From positions 1-64,000 of the forward strand of contig NZ_LNYR01000043.1 in assembly GCF_001467955.1 (NCBI RefSeq): DNA of 64,000 nt. Reading direction: 5' to 3'. Positions 52,131 to 62,071 of the stretch are shown here, in pieces. The position numbers and the translations under genes were made by a program. Under the pieces are notes generated by a model. It searched no databases and was not told where the DNA came from. It was given only the letters and a program-made list of their open reading frames with translations. How positions within the stretch are numbered: position 1 is the first letter of the stretch; each line of letters starts with the position of its first letter. The stretch comes from Legionella quateirensis. GTDB taxonomy: Bacteria; Pseudomonadota; Gammaproteobacteria; Legionellales; Legionellaceae.

Positions 52131-54287
52131 TTAGCTAAAATGACTCTTTTTCATATAGCTTTTATGAGCGTTGAGCAATCGTAAACCATTGGCCACCACA
52201 ATTAAACTGGCACCCATATCAGCAAATACAGCCATCCACAGAGTAGCTAATCCACCAAGAGCTAAAATAAAAAACACCACTTTGATCATCAGAGATAAGC
52301 TGATGTTTTGCCGTAGAATACGAGACGTTTTACGACTTAAGTGAATGTATAAAGGCAGCATCGCCAGATTATCATTCATTAAAGCGACATCGGCTGTTTC
52401 TAAAGCAGTATCAGTGCCTTTTCCCATAGCAAAACTTATCGTAGCTGCAGCTAAGGCTGGGGCATCATTAATTCCATCACCGACCATCCCTACTGCTTTA
52501 TATTCCTTAAGAAGAAGACCAATAGCCTTCATTTTGTCTGTAGGTAACACATTTGCTTGTACTTCATCAATTCCTACAAGCGTTGCAATAGCACGAGCGG
52601 TAATGGCATTATCTCCGGTGAGCATCGCCGTTTTTATGCCTTGTTGATGCAAGGCTTCAATAGCCTTTTTACTGGTGGGACGAAGTGTATCTGCTACAGC
52701 AAAAATTGCCAAAACCTGAGTCTGATTGCTTAAGATCACAGTTGTTTTCCCTGCTTCTTCCAATCGTTCGAGCTCTTGTTCAACTCCCAAACTACATACT
52801 TCATTGTCCTCTGCTAGTTGATGATTACCGACATAGTAAAGTTCTTGGTCAATCAAGCCTTTAACACCACGTCCTGGCAAGGCGCTAAAGTGATCGATAA
52901 AGAGCATCTGTGCACCAGGTTGCTCTTGATTTAAATAGGCCACCAATGCGTTTGCTACGGGATGTTCAGAATGAGAGTCAAGACTTGCAGCCAAGAGTAA
53001 TAACTCGTTCTTTGTATGGTTTTTATCATAAGCAATAAAATCAGTAACTACCGGTTTTCCTTCGGTTAATGTACCTGTTTTATCCAGGGCAATTAATTTT
53101 AAGCGATACCCATTCTCTAAATAACTTCCCCCTTTGATAAGTATTCCGCTCTTAGCGGCAGCGGCTAAACCACTTACCACGGTAACAGGTGTCGAGATAA
53201 CTAAGGCACAAGGGCACGCAATGACCAGTAAGGTTAATGCTTTATAGATCCAATCATAAAAGGGATAGCCAAATACCAAGGGTGGGATGAGGGCGATTAA
53301 AACAGCAATGAGTACCATTATTGGGGTATAGTACCTCGCAAATTGATCGACAAATCGCTGAGTTGGCGCACGCTCACTTTGTGCTTGTTCAATCGCTTTG
53401 CCAATTTTCGCAAGAAGGGTATCCCCTGACGCGTTACTGACTTTGACTTCAAACGAACCATGTTCATTGAGTGTTCCGGCAAAAACACTATCCCCTATTC
53501 GCTTACTCACCGGCATTGACTCTCCAGTAATAGGCGCTTGATTCACCGTACTTTGACCTGAAATCAAATGACCATCGAGAGGAATACGCTCACCAGGTTT
53601 CACTCTAAATACGGCACCAGGTCGAACTTCTGTGACGAGAAGTGTTTGCCATTGGCCATTCTCCATTTTAACAAGAGCTACCTCTGGAGCAATTTCCATT
53701 AAACTTCGAATTGCCTGACGTGCCTTATCTAAGGAATAACGCTCAATACGTTCGGCAAGTGCGAATAAAACAGTCACCATTGCAGCCTCGGGCCATGCAC
53801 CAATAAAGGCAGCACCCGTTATGGCAATTAACATTAGGCTGTTAATGTTCATCGCTTTCGTACGTAAAGCAATCCACCCTTTTTTAATGGTTGCAGGACC
53901 ACTTAACGCGATAGCTAATAAGGCAGGAACAAGGACCCAAATGGATAGTTCTGATGAAAGATAATAGGCAGCTGATTCTGAAAAAAGTGCAAAAAATCCA
54001 GCAATGCCAATGGCACCCCAAGACGCATCAATACCAAAACGCTTACCCTCTTGGTTTGACACACTGCTACTTTTAGAACGAACGCTCATACCCAGACTTT
54101 CAATTTTTTGCTGGATGGGTTCAATGGTGGGTAAAGAATGGTGTACGGTTACTTCTTCCGCGATGAAGTTAAAATCTAATTGTTTTATTTCAGGTATCGT
54201 TTGTAATTGCTTTCTGATTAATTGTTCCTCAGAAGGACAATCAAGTCCTGCAACAAAAAAGGTCGTTAAGGTTAAAGGTGCGGTCAT
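52131..54287 (-). CDS. cadA: P1B-type ATPase exporting Zn/Cd/Pb (CadA/ZntA)
   Basis: This 718-residue inner-membrane pump has an N-terminal metal-binding domain with GLDCPSEE. The CPC motif lies in VIACPCALVIS, phosphorylation is at Asp in LDKTGTLTEG, and MVGDGINDAPALA lies in the hinge. The CPC and CadA-type layout indicate divalent soft metals. It lies 84 bases after the ArsR-type regulator on the same strand, so the two probably form cadCA. Confidence 0.92.
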   Translation of the reverse strand: MTAPLTLTTFFVAGLDCPSEEQLIRKQLQTIPEIKQLDFNFIAEEVTVHHSLPTIEPIQQKIESLGMSVRSKSSSVSNQEGKRFGIDASWGAIGIAGFFALFSESAAYYLSSELSIWVLVPALLAIALSGPATIKKGWIALRTKAMNINSLMLIAITGAAFIGAWPEAAMVTVLFALAERIERYSLDKARQAIRSLMEIAPEVALVKMENGQWQTLLVTEVRPGAVFRVKPGERIPLDGHLISGQSTVNQAPITGESMPVSKRIGDSVFAGTLNEHGSFEVKVSNASGDTLLAKIGKAIEQAQSERAPTQRFVDQFARYYTPIMVLIAVLIALIPPLVFGYPFYDWIYKALTLLVIACPCALVISTPVTVVSGLAAAAKSGILIKGGSYLENGYRLKLIALDKTGTLTEGKPVVTDFIAYDKNHTKNELLLLAASLDSHSEHPVANALVAYLNQEQPGAQMLFIDHFSALPGRGVKGLIDQELYYVGNHQLAEDNEVCSLGVEQELERLEEAGKTTVILSNQTQVLAIFAVADTLRPTSKKAIEALHQQGIKTAMLTGDNAITARAIATLVGIDEVQANVLPTDKMKAIGLLLKEYKAVGMVGDGINDAPALAAATISFAMGKGTDTALETADVALMNDNLAMLPLYIHLSRKTSRILRQNISLSLMIKVVFFILALGGLATLWMAVFADMGASLIVVANGLRLLNAHKSYMKKSHFS

Positions 54288-54371
54288 AGTTCACACTCCC
54301 AAATAGGCCTTATTACGCCAATTAAGATCGGCACCACTCTATTCTCAAAGAGGTGTTTCATTAGAGGCATA

Positions 54372-54668
54372 TTAACTGTCCTTCTCTTCGGTAAAGTGCT
54401 TTAGCATGTCATCTAAAATACAGCGTACATGCGCATCATAAATACGGTAATAAATGTGTTTGCCTTCTCGGTTAGCAACCAGCAGTCGCGCCGAACGAAG
54501 TAAACTCAAATGATGACTGGTTAGTGGTACCGATAAGTGTAATTGTTGTGCCAGTTCAGAAACAGACTTAGCACCTTCTAAACACGTCACCAACAGTCTT
54601 AAGCGATTAGGCTCACCCATTAAATGTAAAATATCACTTAGCGTTATAATTTGATCGGGTGTTAGCAT
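54372..54668 (-). CDS. cadC: ArsR/SmtB-family metal-sensing repressor
   Basis: This is a 98-residue winged-helix repressor with LGEP-like LMGEPNRLRLL and SVPLTSHHLSLLRSARLL (recognition helix). The last helix carries DAHVRCILDDMLKHFTE, the Asp-x-His-x10-His-x2-Glu pattern of alpha-5 Zn sites (SmtB, CzrA). It lacks the ELCVC motif of alpha-3 sensors, so it senses zinc-type ions. It probably represses its own promoter at 54681-54731. Confidence 0.9.
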   Translation of the reverse strand: MLTPDQIITLSDILHLMGEPNRLRLLVTCLEGAKSVSELAQQLHLSVPLTSHHLSLLRSARLLVANREGKHIYYRIYDAHVRCILDDMLKHFTEEKDS

Positions 54669-54680
54669 AATGACTTAAAC

Positions 54681-54731
54681 AGTTAAACAAGTATTTAACT
54701 ATTACTATAGCTAAATACCGTGTTTTGTCAA
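54681..54731 (-). promoter_or_regulatory. Promoter and operator of the ArsR-cadA operon
   Basis: On the minus strand TTGACA (54731-54726) is followed after 16 bases by TATAGT (54709-54704). A perfect 7-bp inverted repeat, AGTTAAA and TTTAACT with a six-base centre (54700-54681), follows and would cover the start site. The -35 box lies just downstream of the czcA stop codon. Confidence 0.75.
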
Positions 54732-54733
54732 AT

Positions 54734-57700
54734 TCACTCTGGCTTTTTTTGTGGACTGAGTTGCCCTTTTTTACGGCGGTCATGAAACATGAAATATAGT
54801 CCTGGTAAAACCAACAGGGTCAGAAAAGTGGATGAAATAATCCCACCAATAACTACTGTTGCCAAAGGACGTTGCACCTCAGAACCGGTACCTGTTGCAA
54901 GTGCCATGGGCACAAAACCTAAGGATGCCACTAACGCGGTCATCAACACGGGGCGAAGTCGTGCTAGTGAGCCTTGCAATACTGCATCTTTTAAATAAAA
55001 CTTTTTTTGTTCCCGCAATTTATTAATAAAGGTAATCATAACCAAGCCATTGAGTACCGCAACACCCGATAAAGCAATAAATCCTACACCTGCTGAAATG
55101 GATAAAGGAATATCGCGTACCCATAAAGCAATAATTCCACCTGTTAAGGCCAAAGGTATACCCGTGAACACTAATAAGGCATTTTTAACCGTTCCAAAAC
55201 TCATAAAAAGGAGTAAGAAAATCCCGATTAAAGTAATCGGCACTACAATTTGTAGGCGTTGCGTGGCGGATTGTAATTGTTCAAACTGGCCTCCCCAGGT
55301 AATCCAATAACCACTAGGGATTTTGACATTTTGTTCAATTTTTTGTTTTGCTTCATTCACAAAAGAACTTAAGTCACGATTTCTCACATTAGAACTGACC
55401 ACAATCCGGCGCTTACCACTTTCACGACTTATTTGATTAGGGCTTTCACTTCGAACAAAAGAGGCGACCTCATTTAAGGGTATAAAATGACGCTCTCCAT
55501 CTTTTGAGATCGGCAGAGGAATAAATATTTGTCGCAATACATTAGGATCTGAACGCATGGATTCTGGAAGGCGAACGATTAAATCAAATCGCTTATCTCC
55601 TTCAAACAACTCCCCGCCCTTTTTACCGCCGGTCGCAATAACAATGGCATCTTGTACACTACTGATTTGTAATCCATAGCGCGCTAACGACTCACGGTTA
55701 ATCGTCACAGTTAAAAGAGGCAAGCCGCTCACCTGTTCAACCTTTACATCAGCAGCACCGGGAACTTTTTTTAATTGAGCGCTTATGGATTCAGCAATTT
55801 TTAACAAAACATCCATATCATCACCAAATACTTTTACAGCCACATCACTTCGAACGCCTGAAATCAGCTCATTAAAGCGCATTTGAATGGGCTGTGTGAA
55901 TTCATAATTGTTCCCTGGCACCTGCTGGACTGCTTGCTCAATTTCTTGCACTAATTCTTGTTTTGTTTTTTTAGGGTTAGGCCAATTCTTACGCGGTTTT
56001 AACATGATAAAGGTATCTGCCACATTCGGGGGCATGGGATCAGTGGCTACTTCCGCCGTACCTAGTTTTCCAAACACAGATTGTACTTCAGGAAATTCTT
56101 TTACTCGTTGTTCTACTAAATCTTGCATGGTAAGCGCTTGAGTTAAACTGGTGCCTGGGATCCGCATCGCATGCATTGCGATGTCTCCCTCATCAAGACT
56201 GGGAATAAATTCTCCACCTAAACGAAAAGCCAGGAAAAGACTTACTGCGACTAAAAGTAATGCAGCCCCCAAGACTACACGTCGAGCATGAAAACAGCGC
56301 CTTAATACAACGGCATACCCAAGGCTTAGATGATGCACTAACCAATTTTCTTTTTCTTGGATGCGACCATTTAAAAAGATAGCAACTGCTGCAGGAACAA
56401 ATGTTAAGGCAAAGAGCATGGACGCTAACAGTGCAATAATGACCGTTTCTGCCATAGGCAGAAACATTTTACCTTCAACGCCGGTCAAGGTTAAAATGGG
56501 TAAATAAACCACGGTAATAATGAATACGCCGAATATGCTGGGTCTAATGACTTCTGTTGTTGCATAGGAGATGACTTTTAAACGCTCTTCAAGATTTAAA
56601 ATGCGGTTTAGAGTATGTTGGTGTTCCCCTAAATGTTTGATGCAATTTTCAACTATAATCACTGCGCCATCCACGATCAAACCAAAATCCAGCGCCCCTA
56701 AACTCATTAAATTGGCACTGATTTTGTTCTCAACCATCCCCGTGATTGTCAGCAACATCGATAAAGGAATAACCATAGCGGTAATTAAAGCCGCGCGGAC
56801 GTTACCTAAAAAGATAAACAGAATCACACAGACTAATAACGCCCCTTCCAGTAAATTTTTCTTGACTGTATTAATCGTTGCATTTACTAATAAGGTTCTG
56901 TTGTAGACTGTCACCGCCTCAACACCAGAAGGAAGAGATTTATTAATTTCCTTCATTTTGGCAGCCACGCGTTCAGACACCGTTCTACTGTTTTCACCCA
57001 TCAACATAAATACCGTGCCTAAAACGACTTCCTTTCCATTCTCAGTCGCAGCGCCAGTACGTAATTCTTTTCCTATAGCCACCTCAGCTACATCGCGTAT
57101 ACGAACTGGAGTTCCTTCAAAACTTGCAATAACAATGTTCTCTATATCGGTACTATTTTGTACCTGGCCGGGAACACGAATTAAATTTTGCTCGCCATTT
57201 GTTTCAATATACCCAGCACCCACATTGGCATTATTGCGCTCCAAAGCCTCAACGACATCATTTAAACTCAATCGATAACGCACCAGTTTCATGGGATCGG
57301 GCGTGATGTGAAATTGCTTTTCATATCCTCCAATGGTATTAACCTCTGCAACGCCTTCAACATTGCGTAATTGCGGCTTAATAATCCAATCTTGAATGGT
57401 ACGCAGCTCCGTGGGATTATGGCGTTGGCTGACAGGAACATTCGCCTGATTGGTCACGGTATACATAAAAATCTCGCCAAGACCGGTAGAAATGGGTCCA
57501 AGCGTTGTTTCCACCTCAGGAGGTAATTTGTTTTTCACCTCTTGCAAGCGTTCATTAATGAGCTGCCGTGCAAAATAAATATTGGTGCCGTCTTTAAAGA
57601 CTACGGTCACCTGAGATAATCCATAACGTGATAAAGAACGGGTGTAACTAAGACTTGGCAATCCACTCATGGCCAATTCAATGGGAAAAGTAATACGTTG

Positions 57701-57886
57701 CTCCACCTCAAATGGAGAATATCCAGAAGCCTGAGTATTAATTTGTACTTGCACGTTCGTGATATCAGGCACGGCATCGATAGGGAGACGTTGAAAGTTA
57801 TAAACCCCAAGACCGGCAATAGCTGCAGTAAACAACAACACAAACCAACGGTGTTTCAGCGAAAACCGAATAATTTTCTCAAGCAT
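54734..57886 (-). CDS. czcA: CzcA-type RND cation efflux pump
   Basis: This 1050-residue proton antiporter has helix 4 with GALDFGLIVDGAVIIVEN, the Asp/Glu proton relay of CzcA for Zn, Co or Cd. FIPSLDEGDIAMHAMRIPG and VRSDVAVKVFGDD are as in CzcA and NccA. The methionine trio of CusA is absent. It is the third gene of a czcCBA operon, ten bases after czcB. Confidence 0.92.
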   Translation of the reverse strand: MLEKIIRFSLKHRWFVLLFTAAIAGLGVYNFQRLPIDAVPDITNVQVQINTQASGYSPFEVEQRITFPIELAMSGLPSLSYTRSLSRYGLSQVTVVFKDGTNIYFARQLINERLQEVKNKLPPEVETTLGPISTGLGEIFMYTVTNQANVPVSQRHNPTELRTIQDWIIKPQLRNVEGVAEVNTIGGYEKQFHITPDPMKLVRYRLSLNDVVEALERNNANVGAGYIETNGEQNLIRVPGQVQNSTDIENIVIASFEGTPVRIRDVAEVAIGKELRTGAATENGKEVVLGTVFMLMGENSRTVSERVAAKMKEINKSLPSGVEAVTVYNRTLLVNATINTVKKNLLEGALLVCVILFIFLGNVRAALITAMVIPLSMLLTITGMVENKISANLMSLGALDFGLIVDGAVIIVENCIKHLGEHQHTLNRILNLEERLKVISYATTEVIRPSIFGVFIITVVYLPILTLTGVEGKMFLPMAETVIIALLASMLFALTFVPAAVAIFLNGRIQEKENWLVHHLSLGYAVVLRRCFHARRVVLGAALLLVAVSLFLAFRLGGEFIPSLDEGDIAMHAMRIPGTSLTQALTMQDLVEQRVKEFPEVQSVFGKLGTAEVATDPMPPNVADTFIMLKPRKNWPNPKKTKQELVQEIEQAVQQVPGNNYEFTQPIQMRFNELISGVRSDVAVKVFGDDMDVLLKIAESISAQLKKVPGAADVKVEQVSGLPLLTVTINRESLARYGLQISSVQDAIVIATGGKKGGELFEGDKRFDLIVRLPESMRSDPNVLRQIFIPLPISKDGERHFIPLNEVASFVRSESPNQISRESGKRRIVVSSNVRNRDLSSFVNEAKQKIEQNVKIPSGYWITWGGQFEQLQSATQRLQIVVPITLIGIFLLLFMSFGTVKNALLVFTGIPLALTGGIIALWVRDIPLSISAGVGFIALSGVAVLNGLVMITFINKLREQKKFYLKDAVLQGSLARLRPVLMTALVASLGFVPMALATGTGSEVQRPLATVVIGGIISSTFLTLLVLPGLYFMFHDRRKKGQLSPQKKPE

Positions 57887-57895
57887 TATTGATCC

Positions 57896-59134
57896 TTAGT
57901 GCTCATGGCTTGCGCCATCTTTACCTAGTTCAGCTTTCATAAAGAAACTGTTCTTACTTACATAGCGTTGGCCTGCGTCAAGACCTGATACTACCTCTGC
58001 CCACTCGTCATCTTTTTGTCCTATAGTTACAGGAGTCGCTTCAAAATAATCGCCTTGTTGTACAAAAACCACCTCGCGTTCATCAAGGCGCTGAATGGCA
58101 GAAAGAAGTACTGCAACTGGCACTTCTTTTTCTTTAATCGTGATGGCTGCATTCACATACATTCCTGGTAACCAAGCACGAGTTTCATTTGGGATAACCG
58201 CGCGAGCTAAGGTAGTCTGACTGTCTTCAATCCCTAAAGGAGCAATGTAGGAAATGGTGCTCGTGGCTTGGGGCTTGCCTTCATCACCCCTCACGGTGAC
58301 TTCCATGCCAGGCTTTATCAAAGGAGCCTCTTTACGATATAAGGTAAAGTCCGCCCACACATTAGCCAGGTTAGCCACTTCAAAAATAGGCTTTGTGTTT
58401 TGTGCCAACTCACCATTGGTCGCATACTTTTGTACAATAGTCCCAGTCATCGGTGCGCTAATCGTGTAATTTTGCAAGCTCTCATTACTTTCTATCGTGA
58501 CTAAAACCTCTCCTTTGGTCACCTCATCACCCAGATTTTTATTGATGGTTTTGATAATACCTGAATAACGTGCATAAATAGGAGTAAGGGTATCGCGGTT
58601 GGGAACAATTTTACCGACTACCTTTAGTTGCGTTTTAATCGTTTGGCTTTGCGCGACTTCTGTTTGGATGTCCGCGGCTTTTAAAACGGGCTGAGGAATC
58701 TTAACACGCCCTTCCGCAGTCTCATAATGCCAGGTGATGTCCTGTCCCTTGATGTTTAAGTTTATCCTTACTTCAAATGAATGGGGTTCACGAATCACTT
58801 CATTACTTTGTAAAAAATCCTCAACAGGCGTGAAATTAATGGTTTCTTTTTTTCCAGAAAAGCGAGTTAACGTGACGTTAAGTTGCGCTTTATCTGGTGA
58901 CATTACTTCTCCATTCTCATAAAGGTAGGCACGAAAATGGGGAGGCATACCCCGTTCAAAAATTAAAAGCTCCATGGCCAATGAATCTTTTTTAAACAAA
59001 CGACCGCCCTGTGGTCCTTTTTCTATGGCCTCTTCATGTCCCTTACCTTCCCCGGCGATTGGTGCATCGTCTGCCCACCCATAAACTGCACACATAATGG
59101 TGAGTATAATAATGAACGGTTTTAAAAATTTCAT
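57896..59134 (-). CDS. czcB: CzcB-type periplasmic adaptor
   Basis: This 412-residue membrane-fusion protein has a signal peptide (to about 21, VYGWADD). A CzcB-type N-terminal domain with GGRLFKKDSLAMELLIFERG follows, then the barrel-sandwich lipoyl part (LTPIYARYSGIIKTINKNLGDEV) and a C-terminal barrel. HEEAIEK and a terminal HEH provide histidines. It overlaps czcC by ATGA. Confidence 0.9.
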   Translation of the reverse strand: MKFLKPFIIILTIMCAVYGWADDAPIAGEGKGHEEAIEKGPQGGRLFKKDSLAMELLIFERGMPPHFRAYLYENGEVMSPDKAQLNVTLTRFSGKKETINFTPVEDFLQSNEVIREPHSFEVRINLNIKGQDITWHYETAEGRVKIPQPVLKAADIQTEVAQSQTIKTQLKVVGKIVPNRDTLTPIYARYSGIIKTINKNLGDEVTKGEVLVTIESNESLQNYTISAPMTGTIVQKYATNGELAQNTKPIFEVANLANVWADFTLYRKEAPLIKPGMEVTVRGDEGKPQATSTISYIAPLGIEDSQTTLARAVIPNETRAWLPGMYVNAAITIKEKEVPVAVLLSAIQRLDEREVVFVQQGDYFEATPVTIGQKDDEWAEVVSGLDAGQRYVSKNSFFMKAELGKDGASHEH

Positions 59135-60378
59135 TTGCTCTCCTTGGGATTATCCTGCCCCAAAAGTCCTGTAATTTGAATTAAGGATTTATGATAATCG
59201 GCATGGGCTTGTTGATAATGTCGTTCTTCTTCATACAAAGCATTTAAAGCCACAGATAATTCAATGTAGGTATAACGACCCATTTGATACCCTTCTTGAG
59301 CAAGTTTTATGGATTTACGTGCCAAGGGCAACAACGATTTAGTCACCAGTTGTGCTTCGTAATTATTTTGTTGCGCTTGTAGAAAGGAGGCGTAGAGATT
59401 TTGGCGCACTGCCAATTGAGTTCCTCGATATTCATGGGCAGTTTGAGTGTATTGAGCTTCTGCAGTGAGGATTTTTCCTTGATTTCTATCATATACAGGA
59501 ACCTGGGCAAAAGCTGAAGCAACAGCGGCATTACTGCCATCATCTGAAAAATGTCGGCCACCCAGTTGGATGTTCAAATCAGGCCATACTGATTTTTTTA
59601 CTGAAGTAATGGTTGCGCGTTTGGCTTGTAACAAAAGTTTCATTTGAAGCAACTGCGGACTTCCTCCAATGTTCTTTGATAATTGCGGCCAGCTCCATAA
59701 GGTAGCTGGCAGTCCTTTATCTACTAATACATTATCTATACGAAAGTCAGTTCCTAATAACCGTGCCAATTTTGCCCGCTGTAATAAGGACTCGCGCCCC
59801 GCTTTATTCTCCTGAATCTTAGCTTCACCCAATCGTACCTGGGCTAATCGTAAGTCTAATTCAGCTCCAGCTCCAGCGGTTACACGCCGTTCTATAGCAG
59901 ATACTATGTCTTGGTTTAATTTTATTAATTTCTTGGTGACAAGATGCCATTGAGAAGCATACAATGCATCCACGTAGGCCATACCTACAGCGACATACAA
60001 TACTGTTTTTTGCACATTAATACTGGCCAGAGAAGCTAAATAATCTGCATAAGTTGCTTTTTTTAGGTACTGTAACCGATGGCCTAAAGGAATGGGTTGT
60101 GTTATAGAAAGTGTCGTTTCTGCAGCTTCATAACTGCTGTATGCGCCTGAGCCACCAAAATTTTCTGCAGTCAGTGTCACTTGAGGGTTAGGATAAAGCC
60201 CGCTTTGAATGAAATAACCACGCATAGCATGGGCTTTGTCAATTTCTGCTTGCAAATCTGGATTACTTTGATAGGCTTGATTCAAAGCCTCTTTAAATGT
60301 TAGTGGGTTAGCTGCCATCACTTCGTTGAAAACCAAGATGAACAAAACCGTAAATATCCCTTTTATGAAATAAAGCAT
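59131..60378 (-). CDS. czcC: CzcC-type outer-membrane efflux protein
   Basis: This 415-residue TolC-family protein has a signal peptide (to about 22, NEVMAAN). Its first OEP helix is LTFKEALNQAYQSNPDLQAEI and later ones show GAGAELDLRLAQVRLGEAK. It is the first gene of czcCBA. Upstream (60379-60551) is an AT-rich space shared with the divergent binding-protein gene; it holds the czc promoter but no clear operator. Confidence 0.9.
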   Translation of the reverse strand: MLYFIKGIFTVLFILVFNEVMAANPLTFKEALNQAYQSNPDLQAEIDKAHAMRGYFIQSGLYPNPQVTLTAENFGGSGAYSSYEAAETTLSITQPIPLGHRLQYLKKATYADYLASLASINVQKTVLYVAVGMAYVDALYASQWHLVTKKLIKLNQDIVSAIERRVTAGAGAELDLRLAQVRLGEAKIQENKAGRESLLQRAKLARLLGTDFRIDNVLVDKGLPATLWSWPQLSKNIGGSPQLLQMKLLLQAKRATITSVKKSVWPDLNIQLGGRHFSDDGSNAAVASAFAQVPVYDRNQGKILTAEAQYTQTAHEYRGTQLAVRQNLYASFLQAQQNNYEAQLVTKSLLPLARKSIKLAQEGYQMGRYTYIELSVALNALYEEERHYQQAHADYHKSLIQITGLLGQDNPKESK

Positions 60379-60551
60379 TCCTTACCTTCAATAAATGTCT
60401 GTAATAACAATCTCCTTTTAAGTTTACTCTTAAATAGATTAATTATACAGTCCTGCGATTTATTCTTTAAAATCATTTAAAAACCTAAAGATACATGTTA
60501 AAACCAATACATTGATCATCAAATTAATGCTTTATTATAAGAGACTCTGCT

Positions 60552-61286
60552 ATGTTGATTCGCTTTATGGGCTTAATTCTTTTGATACATACCTCTCTCG
60601 TGATTGCCAAGCCCTTGACAGTAGGAATTGTTTCTTATGATCCCCCATTTACTGTTCGCGCGGATAAAGATCATTATTTTGGTTTTGATATAGAGCTTAT
60701 GAGCACTCTATGTACTGAAATGAAAACCCAATGCCAGTTTAAACCCATGCCCTTTAATCAACTCTTTACACAATTAAATAAAGGAACCATCGATTTAGCC
60801 ATTGCTGCAATTATTATAACCGATGAGCGACAAAAACAATTTACGTTTAGTCTTCCCTATTTAGTAAGTAACGCACGTTTTATTACAACATTAAAAAACT
60901 CAATTACTTCGATGGATGATTTCAATAAAAAAAATGTGGGCGTTATACAAGGAAGTATTTTTAAACAATGGATTACTCTTAAGTTGCCAGGAATATCCAT
61001 TACAGAATACCCTACAACCGACCAATTAATTAGCGCATTAAACAAAAATGAAGTAGATGGTGTTTTAATGGACGATTTTTCTGCTGATTATTGGATTATC
61101 AATAATCAGCACTCATTTATAGGGATTGGAGAACCATTGCTCATAGGAACAGGGTATGGAATTATGGCAAAAAATGGCTCTGTGACACTCATCAAAAGAG
61201 TAAATAAAGCGCTTAAGAACATTACCAATAATGACATTTATATTGCTTTATATAAGAAATATTTTCATACCATTCCAACACACTGA
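60552..61286 (+). CDS. Periplasmic amino-acid-type binding protein (SBP_bac_3)
   Basis: This 244-residue protein has a signal peptide (to about 19, SLVIAK). The family-3 solute-binding fold follows: VGIVSYDPPFTVRADK, YFGFDIELMSTLC, GTIDLAIAAIIITDERQKQFTFS and VGVIQGSIFKQWI. No transporter subunits are next to it. It may serve a host ABC transporter or a sensor. It is read divergently from czcC. Confidence 0.82.
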   Translation: MLIRFMGLILLIHTSLVIAKPLTVGIVSYDPPFTVRADKDHYFGFDIELMSTLCTEMKTQCQFKPMPFNQLFTQLNKGTIDLAIAAIIITDERQKQFTFSLPYLVSNARFITTLKNSITSMDDFNKKNVGVIQGSIFKQWITLKLPGISITEYPTTDQLISALNKNEVDGVLMDDFSADYWIINNQHSFIGIGEPLLIGTGYGIMAKNGSVTLIKRVNKALKNITNNDIYIALYKKYFHTIPTH

Positions 61287-61327
61287 TTTTATTAAATGAT
61301 TAAATTAAACAAATTAAGGATAGCCAC

Positions 61328-61486
61328 ATGAGATTTTTTAAAATAATAAATACAATAAGTATGGTTATTGTACTTCTCATGCTCTTATTTTCTTGCTCTT
61401 CATCTCGTGATAATACAAACACCAGTAACGACACTCAGAAGAGTCCAGGAGGAGGTTATCATCCTCATGGTCACCCAAGGCATTAA
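61328..61486 (+). CDS. Small His-rich lipoprotein
   Basis: This 52-residue lipoprotein has lipobox LFSC (Cys23) and a C-terminus GGGYHPHGHPRH with four His in ten residues. It lies 41 bases after the binding-protein gene; AAGGA is upstream. It is similar in plan to the lipoprotein at 51025-51189. A metal-binding or buffering role is inferred. Confidence 0.6.
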   Translation: MRFFKIINTISMVIVLLMLLFSCSSSRDNTNTSNDTQKSPGGGYHPHGHPRH

Positions 61487-61525
61487 ATTAATTAAAATTA
61501 AATATTCTCTCTTTGGAGATCACCT

Positions 61526-61981
61526 ATGAACGCGACACGCTTAAGCCTGAAGATGCTATTAACCAAAAGTACGAACGTTTTATTTCTTTTTTTATTCTTC
61601 ATGTCTTTAGCATTAGCAAATGAACATCCTGTTTCTCAAGTGATTATCCCTAAAACCATTCCAGAAATTTTTCAAGAAATAGACGAATATAATGTAGCTC
61701 TTTATAACATGCTTGAGAACAATCAGTTAAATGAGGTGCATTATCATGTTTTTGCTCTTGTTGAGTTGGTAAACGCACTCCCTAATTTAAGCCAAAATGT
61801 ATCTCCAGCCCAATTTAAAATACTTCAAAACAACATTGCTGCTATCAAAAAACTGGCTACTCAAATGGATGAAAGCAGTGATGCTAATGACTATAAAGCC
61901 ACTCAAACCTATTTTAAAGAACTACGAAGTATTTTAGATAAACTCCACGCCTATTATGCCATTAAAAAACATACTCAATAG
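61526..61981 (+). CDS. Exported helical protein, unknown
   Basis: This 151-residue protein has a signal peptide (about 1-31, ending SLALAN). The mature part is helical (IPEIFQEIDEYNVALYNMLENNQL, FKILQNNIAAIKKLATQMDES, LRSILDKLHAYYAI), like a periplasmic four-helix bundle. Such proteins accompany metal-efflux genes in several bacteria. No definite family is claimed. TTGGAGATC precedes the ATG. Confidence 0.6.
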   Translation: MNATRLSLKMLLTKSTNVLFLFLFFMSLALANEHPVSQVIIPKTIPEIFQEIDEYNVALYNMLENNQLNEVHYHVFALVELVNALPNLSQNVSPAQFKILQNNIAAIKKLATQMDESSDANDYKATQTYFKELRSILDKLHAYYAIKKHTQ

Positions 61982-61990
61982 CACAAAGCA

Positions 61991-62071
61991 ATGAAATCTT
62001 TAATGAATTTTCTTTTGTTGACTCTAATTCCATCTATACTTGAATCAATTCCATTAATAAAAGAAAGATAA
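61991..62071 (+). CDS. Tiny 26-residue ORF overlapping the next start
   Basis: ATG at 61991 encodes a short hydrophobic peptide (MKSLMNFLLLTLIPSILESI and six more residues). Its TAA overlaps the ATG at 62071 by one base (TAATG), suggesting coupling. The ribosome-binding site is weak, so it may be chance. Confidence 0.3.
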   Translation: MKSLMNFLLLTLIPSILESIPLIKER

